Assembly: GCA_019693395.1 (NCBI GenBank)
Contig: JAAMXP010003966.1
Coordinates: forward strand, 1,771 to 11,784
Reading direction: 5' to 3'
DNA from: Ettlia oleoabundans
Taxonomy: Eukaryota > Chlorophyta > Chlorophyceae > Chlamydomonadales
Length of the DNA: 10,014 nt
Part shown: positions 1-8,927 of the stretch, one piece after another
Layout of the letters: each line of letters begins with the position of its first letter
Position numbering within the stretch: position 1 is the stretch's first letter
Program-made: the position numbers and the translations under genes
Notes under the pieces: generated by a model
Told to the model about the DNA's origin: nothing
Seen by the model: the letters and a program-made list of their open reading frames with translations, nothing else
Databases searched by the model: none

Positions 1-42
1 GCCTGCGCCCACGACCCGCACCACCCACCCACCAACACTTAC

Positions 43-882
43 TGAGCTGGAATGTGGCCAGGAACCAGGGCGCCGGGAATATGTTGAGGGTGGACTTGTT
101 CAGGATATTGAAGGCGATGTTGAAGGCATACCTGTGGTAAGGCGGTGACGCAGTTTGTTCGAACAACTGGGACCAGGATGGGTGCAAGGGTTACTGCCCT
201 TTGTGCACAGAATGGACATCAGAAACAAGACATTGTGCAAATTCAGGCAGCAAATGGCATTGCGCTATTGACTGTTGCGCTGTGCGCTTTGCAACCTTGC
301 ACACAGTAAATGAAAGTGCTCCATGCGTTGTCGGGCATGTGCGCACAGGCAAAACAGCCTGATGCAAAAAATTCCTACTGCCGACAGGCGCCCACACCCA
401 GCCTGCCAGTGTTTTTAGTGAGCTCACCAGAGGAACACGTAGGATGTGATCTTGAGTGCTCCGCCTTTTGTCCCCCGATCTGCTGCCGCCGCTGCCACGG
501 CAGGGCCTGCTGCAGCGGCAGCGATGGGCCGCTGCTGCGAGGGCCATCGCCGTCGGCAGGCTGCCTGCTGACCCAGCGACACGCGCTGCAGGCTAGACAG
601 AAGTAATATACACGTCACCAAGGCACAACTGGCAAAAATGCAAGAAACAGTAGGCGATCAATGGGGAGCAGGCGAGGAACGGCAGATGGCGGAGTTGCCA
701 CCCAGAGTCATCACCTGCGCTGCAGTGCTGGCCAGCCCCGTACATTGCCCAGCGGGATGCGAAGCTGCTTGCGCCCTGGAGAGCCTGTTCAGCTGTATTG
801 GACACGCTGCCGACGGCTTACACCCGGCACCAGCCACCAACGCTCCCCGCCTGCATTGCGGCAGCGCCGACAGCGCTTGCAT
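43..882 (-). CDS. Plastid-type sugar-phosphate/phosphate translocator, 5' part (three exons, partial)
   Basis: Exons on the minus strand are 882-715, 585-428 and 131-43; introns are 714-586 and 427-132, and a third intron starts at 42 (GTAAG) and leaves the window. Phases agree: CAG/GTGATG to CTGCAG/CGC (phase 0), then CTCTG/GTGAG to CACAG/GTATG, which rebuilds a Trp codon. Residues 1-56 (start MQALSALPQC) are rich in Ala, Arg, Ser and Cys with no acidic residue, like an algal chloroplast transit peptide. Residues 77-91 form an Ala-rich linker. Residues 101-138 read LKITSYVFLWYAFNIAFNIL, then NKSTLNIFPAPWFLATFQL, which matches the first membrane helix and FNIxNK...FPxPW signature of the TPT/GPT/XPT/PPT family in the drug/metabolite transporter superfamily. 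These proteins exchange phosphorylated C3, C5 or C6 compounds for phosphate at the inner plastid envelope. FPxPW resembles GPT/XPT and algal TPT types, but the substrate cannot be fixed without the missing exons. The start is the only ATG that joins in phase; the second exon has no ATG of its own. Confidence 0.85.
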
Positions 883-1638
883 CGGCCTCGATTGTGCTTC
901 TATTGCACTTGTTTTATCGGCAGGGTCTCGCGACCAAACTGCTCAATGAGACGTTTGGGTCCTGAACCAACTTGCGTGCCGTTGCTTGGTCGCGCTCAGA
1001 TGCTATCGACAGCTGCGTAGTCAACGTTGTGTGATGGTTGGTTGCATGCATGTGATGATGGAGAACAGCCAAGCTGGCAGTGACAGCGGGGCGCCCCGCA
1101 GCCCACCGCCAGCCTGCCGCTGTGCTGTTGCTGGCAGCCGCTCCGTGGTACTTCGATGCAGCCCGTGCATCAGACAGGTATCCAGAACAATGAGCATATG
1201 CGATGCTCTGGAGGTAAGGTTCCCAGCAATGTTGGATGGGGCGCACAGTTCAGTTAAGGCGGATGGCAAATAGAAGCAGGAGGGGTCAAGTGGGATGGTG
1301 AACTCAGAGATTGTTACCAACGGTGCCGTGTTATTGAAGCTTTCACACTCACGGTTTGACTGTGATGTGCATGGGAGGCAGCACTGATGCCATTCGAGCA
1401 CATAATCAGCGGGGAGTGCCATGTGCCAGTAGTGCCAGTAGTGCCAGGAATGAGCGGTGCCCGCCTGGCGCCGCCGCTTTCCAAGACCCTCTCTCACAAC
1501 CCTTGTTGTGCGCAGAAGGCCATTGATCAGTTATACGGGGCCCGCTGCCACCTACGAGCACTGCACACTCTTCTTTACTCTCTCGCGAGTATTCGGTGTT
1601 GCGTTCAAGTTCGGTACAGGCTGCGGCGGGGGGCGGCG
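883..1638. promoter_or_regulatory. Divergent intergenic region between translocator and NSE2-like gene
   Basis: These 756 bases separate the start codons of two genes transcribed in opposite directions, so both promoters and 5' leaders should lie here. I see no convincing TATA box, tRNA or recognisable protein. Open frames in several registers lack coding character. The stretch from 1387 to 1638 is open in frame with the downstream ATG, so the NSE2-like gene could have an alternative longer N-terminus (ATGs at 1387 and 1450). A 9-bp tandem repeat lies at 1423-1449. Confidence 0.5.
1423..1449. repeat. Three tandem copies of a 9-bp unit (GTGCCAGTA)
   Basis: Units are at 1423-1431, 1432-1440 and 1441-1449; the third ends GGA instead of GTA. 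If translated in the plus frame of the NSE2-like start it gives a Val-Pro-Val repeat. It lies in the presumed 5' leader or promoter, about 190 bp before the chosen start codon. A short slippage-type repeat of unknown effect. Confidence 0.85.
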
Positions 1639-3747
1639 ATGGAAGCCATTCAGTGGAATAGTCAGCCGGTACTGGCTGCAATCGATACGCACTTGCAGCG
1701 CCACCAAAGCTTCGCACAGGTGACTTGGAAATTCCACCCCTGGCGCCGCTTTCAAAGCTCTTTGGTGTGCCCTTGACATTTCAGTGACTGCAAAGCGCTG
1801 CCAAGACTGTGCAGGGGTGCGAGACGGTGGCAGAGAGCGTCGGCGACGTGGCGACGGTGTTTGCAGCCGCTGACCCGGACAAGGCAAGTGGAGGTTGCTG
1901 CTGAACTAGCTAGTATTGCTAATCATCCCTTCCCCGGAGCAGAACGCATGATAGATGATTTGCTGTTGCAACCACCTGAACTGCATCAGGCCATACTTTC
2001 CATGGCTGCAAACCATTTGCCTCCTCGCTCCTCGTCTCCCTTTCCCGCCCCACAGGTGGAGCAGCTGCGGCAGGCTGTGGGGCGCCTGCTAGAGGCCAAG
2101 CACCGCAGCCAGCTGCAAGCAGCGGCACTGCAGGAGCTCAAAGGCAGCTATGAAGCGGGCGCAGAGCCCACAGATTTTGAGGCCCAACTGACGCAGCGCA
2201 CGCAGCAGCTGGGTGCTGAGCAGCCGTGAGTGGGGTGGGGGTGGGGGCTGTGAGCTGTGCAGTTCATGCGTATATCGGGCTGGCCTGGCTGCAACTGGTG
2301 CTCGATTTAGCAGCATTCGCAAGGGGCCTGAGTGCACTATCAGGGAGATTATCACCCACAAGTGTAGCAGAGTTTTGCAATGGCGTCACCTCCCTCCGCC
2401 TGTCACGTCTCACCCCCACCCGCCCATTGCGATTCAACTCCCGCCCCGCAGCTTCAACTCAGTGAATGATCCTCTGATGCGAGACTTTGAGATGGTAGCT
2501 GGGGCCGGTGAGGGCGAAGAGGAGGAGGAGCAGGTTGAGCAGATTGATGACGACATAGCGATTGAGGGTGGCTCGTATCAACTGGCGCCAAATGCCACCT
2601 GCCCCATCACAGCCAAGCAGGTGGGTGGGCCTTTTGGGAGTGGCATTGCCCTGTTTAGTTGTTTTTCAGCTCTGCGGAAGCCTGGAGCCCTGGAATTTGC
2701 AGTGCGGTGGGAGTGGTGGCTCCTGACAAGCGACTGGGAAGTGGGGTTTGGTTGTGTTATTCAGTTAATTGCCCGACGTGCCTCCCACACCTTCTTCATC
2801 CAACTCGAATGTGGGCATCGCCACTCATCCCGCTGTTGTCCTTCCACTGCCGAAACACAGTTGCTGCAAATTGAGGAACCAGTGCAAGATACCCAGGGGT
2901 GAGCGGTCAAGAGTGGTTGGATGGCTGGCAATGATATCCTTTGTATTGCAACATGCAAACAACATGCAATGCCTGACCAGACTGGCAGGTTGGGGGCCTA
3001 AGCGGTGCATTCTGCAGCATTGCACCGTCTACCTACCTCTGTGGTTTGGCAGCTGTCGACCATGCCGGCCTCCCCCAGCGCTGCGGAGCATACTGCTGGT
3101 AGCGACTGTTGCTTGACCCTCTGGAGTGCAGTGTGGTGTACGAGCACTCTGCGATAGTGGCGTACTTCCGCACTCTGCCCCCCGACCGCCGCGGACGCGC
3201 CAAGATTGTAGCAGGTGGGGGTGGCTGCTCCGCCATGCCAGCCGGAGTGCAGCCCTGCTGGGCAACAATGGCTAGGCTGCCGTTTAAGGATGGGGCCAGC
3301 AGGGCTGCAATCACCCTCCCATATCTCCGCTCCCATTTGCATGCCAACTCCCTGCATGCCCTCCCTTGACACTGATGCCGCTCTGCCTGCTCGCCTCTGT
3401 GCTCTCCCTTGTCGTCTTTAAATTTCTTACCGCTCTCGGGAATCCACTCTTCCTTCCACTTCTCTCGTCCTGGTGGCCTTGCTGGACGCCCCCCTGTATC
3501 TCCTGCAGTTGGCAGCCATGCATCACTGTCCTTGCCGTTTTCCCTTCAAGCTTTTCCGCTTGCCTCCCATTGTCCCATTGTGATGCACTATGTGCTGCCT
3601 GCAGGCAGCAGCCACGAGGTGACCCTGGCGGAGCTGGTACCGGCAGAGCGTGTGATCAAGGAGAAGCGGCGGCAGCAGCGACGGCAGAAGCTGATGGGCG
3701 CCACGCAGCAGACCGGAGCGGCTGCTGATGATGTGCTAGATGTGTGA
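1639..3747 (+). CDS. NSE2: NSE2/MMS21-like SMC5/6 complex subunit, SP-RING family, zinc site degenerate
   Basis: Six exons: 1639-1719, 1815-1883, 2056-2225, 2452-2620, 3103-3214 and 3605-3747. They total 744 nt, giving 247 residues, the usual length for this family, and all phases agree. NSE2 family proteins are SUMO E3 ligases that dock on the SMC5 coiled coil through an N-terminal helical region and act in nuclear DNA repair and chromosome maintenance. Here residues 1-107 are helical and Gln/Glu/Leu-rich, and residues 126-141 form an acidic linker. The SP-RING-like part begins with CPIT (157-160), then LLLDPLECSVVYEHSAI (165-181), then RAKIVAGSSHEVTLAEL (195-211); the tail is basic (KEKRRQQRRQK). 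Compared with the plant HPY2 pattern (ECKHIYEKKVI ... CPVAGC), only the Cys at 172 of the four zinc ligands remains; His is Val174, and the two later Cys are Lys197 and Ser202. Ligase activity is therefore doubtful, while a structural role in SMC5/6 remains plausible. ATG 1639 has a good context (GGCGGCGATGG). The second intron is GC-AG. Confidence 0.85.
1884..2055 (+). other. GC-AG intron in the NSE2-like gene
   Basis: Exon 2 ends GACAAG and is followed by GCAAGT, a full match to the GC-type donor consensus. The acceptor is a pyrimidine tract ending CCCCACAG before GTGGAGCAG. The intron is needed because the open frame continues only six codons past 1883 before a TGA. Phase 0 on both sides. 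Confidence 0.8.
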
Positions 3748-4230
3748 ACAGAAGCGAATGGTTTGGTGCACACAAGGATAACTGCCGGCTTGGAACGGTG
3801 GCTGTGTCATTGGCATTATGCACGTTTGCAGCTTAGGTGCAGTTACCGGTGCCACACTGCCTGCCATCTGGCTCTCTTGTAAGAGTGCATGTGACATAGT
3901 GCGCCCGACGACAGCTGACTGAAGCTGACAGGCGGCATGCAAAATGCATTCGTTTCTGAGCTTAGGCCAGCACAAAAGAACCACTACTTTCCAACCTCAT
4001 TGCTGGCTTTGCCGCTTGTGAATGCTTTATGAACTTAAATGCTTCACAATGTGCACTATGTGACATGCTGAGACAGGCAGAACATAGGAAGCGGTATGTG
4101 CATGCACCAGGGGCATGTGGAATGCGGTACAGATGCCTGGCAAGTGCACCAAACAGATTGTACACAAAGGTTGATTCAATTTTGCCGCGCTGGTTGTCGG
4201 TTGTTGCTGGTGCTACTGCGAATGACGGCA
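3748..4230. other. Convergent 3' intergenic region
   Basis: Lies between the stop of the NSE2-like gene (3745-3747, plus) and the stop of the MYND gene (4231-4233, minus), so it should hold both 3' UTRs. The plus strand has a TGTAA signal at 3878. I found no TGTAA on the minus strand for the MYND gene; a near variant, TGTAC, occurs on the minus strand in the palindromic TTGTACA region around 4158-4164. No coding sequence recognised. Confidence 0.6.
3878..3882 (+). terminator. TGTAA algal poly(A) signal of the NSE2-like gene
   Basis: TGTAA (UGUAA in RNA) is the usual polyadenylation signal in green algae. This copy lies 131 nt after the NSE2-like stop codon, a normal 3' UTR distance. A five-base match alone is weak, so the call rests on position. 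Confidence 0.55.
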
Positions 4231-7200
4231 TTACTTCAGCTGCCCCTCCTGCGTCCGCTTCTGCTTTTTCGCAAGCCGCATGGCAGCTAACTCCGCGCAC
4301 ACGCCACGATGCCCACCCCTGCGCCAGTCAGCATGAGAGCAGGCGGTGCCACAATACCATACCGCCTTGCAGCCGCCACACACTTTGCTGCCGGTGCCTT
4401 GCCCCGCCTCCGGCCCGCCTGCCGCTGCCAGGTTGGAGCAGCGCAGGTAGGCACAGCTGCGGGTGGCCGCCGCTTGCGCCAGCTCCAGCTGAATTGCCTG
4501 CCGCTGCTCCGCCCGGCGCCACCAGGCCAGCAGTGCCTCTGCCAGCTGGCAGACAGCAGGCGGCAGGAATTCCTGCTGCAGCAGCTGCCAAAATGCTCGC
4601 TGCGCTTGTGTGCTAGCGACGGCTGCACCGCCTTCTATTGCTCCTTCAACATGTGTTGCTATCTCTGCGCTTGCTGCAGTAAGGGCAGCAGCTTCTGCCA
4701 CTTTGTTGTATGCTGGCGCTTTTTGCTGTGCTGATTCAGCCTCCCCTGCACCTACTCTGATTTGCACGGTACTCGTCAGCGTGCCGCCCGAAGCTGCATC
4801 GGCGCACTTCACCTTTGCCCAAAGCAGCTGCCGCACACCACCACCTGGCCCCAGCGCCTCATCAGCCGCAGCCAGCCGTTGTCGCAGCGCTGACAGAAGC
4901 TGCTGCTCCTCCAGACTGCCCTGCCCGTGCTCTTTGGCTGCTGCCAAGGCGTCGTTGGCGGCATCCCTGACGTTCTCTATCAGCTCGCACGTGTATTGTG
5001 TCGCGTAGTCTACCTGCAGTGGGGATTGACAGCTTTCATGAGGAACAGTTGAGCTGACATAGTGCTTGAGGAAGTATTACTCAACTTAATGGTTTTGAAA
5101 ACTGGGGCGAGTTTGGAATCTAGAGGGCGTTTTGGCTCTAGCTGGCAGTTGCCACAGTGCTTCCTGTGGCAAAGCCCAATGCAAAACAAGCTTTCCTCAT
5201 TCAGTCATACAGAACTGCAATTGGTGGTTGGCAGCTGACTCTGGGTAGGCGCATGCCACCTGATACCACTGCAGTGGTAAAGTAGCAGCAGCACAACAGT
5301 TTGCATATCTCGCCACTGACTTTCTGAAGGTTCAAAGGTGCTGGGCGGCATGCAAATGGCAACGCACAAGAACAAAATATATAGCTGGGCTCACCAGATG
5401 CATGTGCCCCTCCTTCAACATGTCGGCTAGCACCCCTGCCGTCACAGCAAGGGCGGCTCCCGACCTGCCACCCAGCAGCAGGGCTGCCGAGCGCTTTGGT
5501 TGCATGCCTCCAAGCAAGCTACCGACCACATTAGGAAGCCACTCAAGATGGCCCTACAGGGACCAAGAACAATGCATAGTCCAGCAGTCATAGGCAGTTG
5601 CCAAATGCAATGTGGTTTCAGCCTCATGTTGTTAGAACAGAAAGGGCAAAATGTATAGCATACTTGACAGCAGCTACATTGTAGAGAAGAGAGCCTGGCA
5701 ATTATATGAACCATTGCAAGACACAGAGCAAGTTGTATCAATCACGGCGAGACAAAGAGTAATGACAAGCAGCACCTCATACTCAATCCAAGGACTGTAA
5801 CGGGCACTTTCTTGAGCAGACAGTGACTACCAGAACTCTTACTTACCGTTGATACCACCGCCATGATCGTGTTCACAAGAAAACCCCGGAAATCCGGAGT
5901 GAGAGTTACTGAACTGGGGCTCCAGTTTGCCAGGCACAGCAGCCCGCCAATCAGGTCACGCAGCAACCCGTGGTCACACAAGTCTAGCGGCAGGTGGGGA
6001 AGCAGCACACGCATGGCCTCCCAGCTAGCGGCACAGATGCCCTGCAGCCACCTGCACACATACGTTGTGGAGAAGCAACGCCGCCATGATGAGATAATGA
6101 AGGGCAGCGAGTGCGAAATTGATCCCTTATAAGCGCAGGCCGTTGATGCTGGGCTGCTTCTCGTCTAACAGGCCTTCAGCTCATGCAGATCCCAGCAAAG
6201 CAAAGCATCAGGACCGAGGTACAAAGGACCACGCCCCCGCACCAACACTTTGCACACATACTCATTGCCCACCTTGGCTGCTCAAGTTTGGCAGGGGAAA
6301 GAGTCTCAGCTGATGATGCGCCATTGCTGCTGCTGGTCAAGCTGCTGAGTATGATGTGTAAGTTGGCAGCTGACATGAGGGGAAACAAGACAAGTGGCAG
6401 CAGAGACGGCGGTTGAAGCACCTCTGCCTGCGGCTTGCTAGCGCCTGTCTCGGTCCATTGGAAGAGACGGCAGCCAGCAGTGCTCAGCCGCCAGAGCGCC
6501 AGGCGCAACTCGGATGCGCTTTGTGGCACATTGAGCTCTGGCACCAGCCTTGGCACTGCTGCGGCAATAACGTCGCCATCTTCACCACGACAGCCGACCA
6601 ATGCATTGTGACATATTGTGCCAGCAAGGAGGGCCAAGTTGACCACAGAGCATGTCACCTCAGCCTCTGTCTCCTCCAGGGATAGGAATCCTCCCACCAC
6701 TGCGCAGACCTCCCCTGCAGGATCCGTCAACCGCAGCTCCGCTGTCGCAGCAGGTAGCAGCGGCAGCAGCTGGAAAGCATCTGCCGCAGCACGGCACCAT
6801 GCCAGCAGACCGCCCGGCAGGGCGATGACTGCCGGAGGGGGGCCACCCAGTGGAGCACGAGGCAGCCGCGGTTTACAATCTACCTGTGCTACGACCCCTA
6901 GAAGCTGCAGAGTGCCGAGGCAGCTGGCGAGCAACCACTTCAGCGGTCGCCAGTGCATCTGCCCCGCCTGTACCTCGCTGACAGCATGACGCAGCAGCTG
7001 CAACAGCCGCGAGACCAGCGGCAGCTGCTGCTGTGCCAGCCGCTCCACTTGCTGTGCGTCTAGTCGCATGCCGAGCTTCCGTTGCTCCACCAGCAGGTTT
7101 GCCTGAAGGCCTGCCGACCATGCCTGCAGCCCGGCAAAGATCCAGGGGCCCCAAGTGTTGAGGCTGCACCAATGTTGCTGCTGCTGCTGCTGCGTCGGCT

Positions 7201-8578
7201 GCGGTTGCTGGTCACCTGGCGTGATCGGGGTGCCCATCGGCAACTGCTGCAAAAGAAGCGATGATGCCCGCAGTACCCGGGCAATGGTAACGGCAGCTGC
7301 ACTGTCCCTTGCCGCATTTGGACCGAGCAGCTGGGATTGGGCAGCCTCCCCAAGCACCCCTGAACACAGGGCATTAGCCATGGTGCCCAAGTGCTGCCAG
7401 TTGACACTCGATGGCTGCTGCTCTGCAGGCAGCTGCGAGGCAACGGCTGCTGCTGACACGGCTCTGATAAATAGCTGCTGGATGTCCTGGCAAAGCTGGG
7501 TGCGGGCGCGTATAGCCCCGAGGTGGTTGTTCAGCTGCGGAACCAATGACAGCGCCGTCAGGATGACAGCCAGGTGGCCAGCCACCTTTGATCGCAAAAC
7601 TTCTGAAAGCATTAGGGGCACAGAAAGACAACCATGCACACCTAACTCAGCCGGTTTAAGGAGGTAATTGGATTTAAAAACGCAAGTTGACACGCGTCAT
7701 GCACTTTCCACTGTCAGCAGGGCTGCCATTGCAGCTTGGGAGCTGTGTAATGTCAGGTTGCAACCAGATGTGAGCAGCAGGCCACCCTTGGCAGCACGTG
7801 TGGCATCCATGTGCTCCCACCTGGGTTGAAACTCAGCTCTTGGGGACGTCGGTGCACAACCTGTGCTGCCGCCACAACTGCCTGAACCCAGTCTGTCAGA
7901 GCGTTAGCAGGCATGTGGTGCCTGGCCAGGTCTGGAAGGAAGCCGGGCACATCTGGCTTGAGCGCTGCCGTAGCCAACTGCGCCACCAATGCCAGCTGCA
8001 CACCCAGATGGTTTATGAGGTGCACTGTGACTCTGCCGCCCTGCTGAAATGCAGATGTGACGGACAGCAGGGCCCCCAACCCTGCGCCAAACACGAACCG
8101 CACTCCAATTGCACAGTCTGCCGCTGTGGGAGATAGGTGGAGGCAGCAGTTGAGCAGCAGCGCCCCCGCTTCAATCTGACCAGAAGCAACACTTGCTCCG
8201 TAGGCCGTGATATGGGCATCCAGCCCTGCGAGCTGCTTTGCTGCCTTGCGTGCGCTCCTGCAGTGGTGGCACCCGGGCAACGACAAGTGAGGAAGGGGTG
8301 CGCAACATCTACGCAACGAAGGCATTGCCCTTAAGCTGGCATTCGAGTGCAGCAATTTAAATTCCTGCAGAGAACACGGACCTGAAAAGCCGCTGGCGGT
8401 CTGCATCGGGGAAGGTCGGAAGAGCGTTCGCCAAGCGGAGGACATCATCTTGAAAGCTTCTGCACTTGGCCAACAACCTGTTGATGCGGTCTTCAGGCGC
8501 TGTAAAGGGTTCTAGGAATTCGGGCAGCAAGGACTCCAGCTGAGCCTGCACCGCGCCCAATGAGGGCGCTTGATCCAT
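4231..8578 (-). CDS. Large helical protein with C-terminal MYND zinc finger (1036 residues)
   Basis: Six minus-strand exons: 8578-8382, 8257-7821, 7602-6273, 6051-5847, 5553-5395 and 5013-4231 (3111 nt with stop). Introns are 124, 218, 221, 293 and 381 nt, all GT-AG, and every junction is in phase. Start MDQAPSLGAVQAQLESLLPE is a true ATG; an out-of-frame ATG lies 7 nt upstream. Most of the protein is Leu/Ala-rich and probably helical, perhaps ARM/HEAT-like, with no enzyme motif I recognise; a run of six Gln lies near 349-354. Residues about 809-830 look like a coiled coil. Just before the finger comes a helix CQLAEALLAWWRR (931-943). The MYND finger has all eight ligands: C963, C968, C988, C991, C997, C1001, H1011 and C1015 (CAYLRC, VCGGCKAVWYCGTAC, HRGVC). 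MYND fingers bind proline-containing peptides in partner proteins. The tail is basic (AKKQKR), possibly a nuclear signal. Partner and pathway are unknown. A decayed copy of the last exon lies just upstream. Confidence 0.85.
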
Positions 8579-8927
8579 TATTCATCGACGGCAGAGCAAG
8601 AGGATGTTGGTCACATTTAAATTGTGCTCGTCATGCCGCCGCTATGCCAGCTGTCGCGCCATGTCCTTGCAGAGCACTGCCAACGCCTGCATCAAGGGAT
8701 TTGCCTGCTCCCGATGCCCTTCTAGGGTGAGGGTGTCCGTCAACATGTTTTTAATTTGTGCATATTGTGTGACTTGGAGTCGCTTGGCGGTTCACAGCGT
8801 CAGGCTGCACATTCCCGCGAAATGCACAGCATACGCAGTGGCGGCATCTTTCTTTCAAGGGATTCACAACGTGCTTTATAACGTTGCACATGCAGCTGAG
8901 TGACATTGGTTAAACCAGCGTGCAAGG
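8579..8927. promoter_or_regulatory. Upstream region of the MYND gene and 3' flank of the duplicated exon
   Basis: Separates the MYND gene start from the stop of the decayed upstream copy, so it should contain the MYND promoter and 5' leader. An upstream ATG at 8585-8583 (minus) is out of frame with the main start and opens about 30 codons overlapping exon 1, which could lower translation. A short coding-looking fragment at 8642-8791 is listed separately. No clear poly(A) signal seen for the upstream copy. Confidence 0.45.
8642..8791 (-). pseudogene. Short coding-looking fragment, C-terminal exon or remnant, unidentified
   Basis: A minus-strand frame of 49 codons runs between TGA (8794-8792) and TAG (8644-8642). 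It reads TAKRLQVTQYAQIKNMLTD, then TLTLEGHREQANPLMQALA, then VLCKDMARQLA. The composition is protein-like: an amphipathic helix, balanced charge, and varied residues unlike the Cys/Ser/Arg-rich noise of shadow frames here. An internal ATG at residue 16 would give a 34-residue peptide. It may be a terminal exon of a small gene, a piece left by the local duplication, or chance. It does not match any part of the MYND gene that I can see, and no good splice donor links it to that gene. Confidence 0.3.

Noticed and set aside
424..621. Translocator exon 2 as an independent small protein
   Set aside because: The apparent start is TTG and there is no ATG in the frame. It reads as an internal exon between acceptor CTGCAG at 586 and donor GTGAG at 427.
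1021..1497. Minus-strand open frame of 158 codons in the divergent intergenic region
   Set aside because: It begins at GTG rather than ATG, has no recognisable motif, is rich in Cys/His/Ser noise, and partly encodes the 9-bp repeat as Trp-His-Tyr. A frame of this length is not unusual by chance in this composition.
4029..4616. Plus-strand open frame of 195 codons opposite the MYND exon
   Set aside because: It is the antisense shadow of the terminal MYND exon, whose minus-strand frame carries all eight zinc ligands and joins in phase to five other exons.
7155..7667. Plus-strand open frame of 170 codons opposite the large MYND exon
   Set aside because: Antisense shadow of the 1330-nt exon; Cys-rich low-complexity product from the reversed Gln codon run.
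8604..8903. Plus-strand frame of 99 codons upstream of the MYND gene
   Set aside because: The composition is unlike a real protein and it is antisense to the more protein-like minus-strand fragment at 8642-8791.
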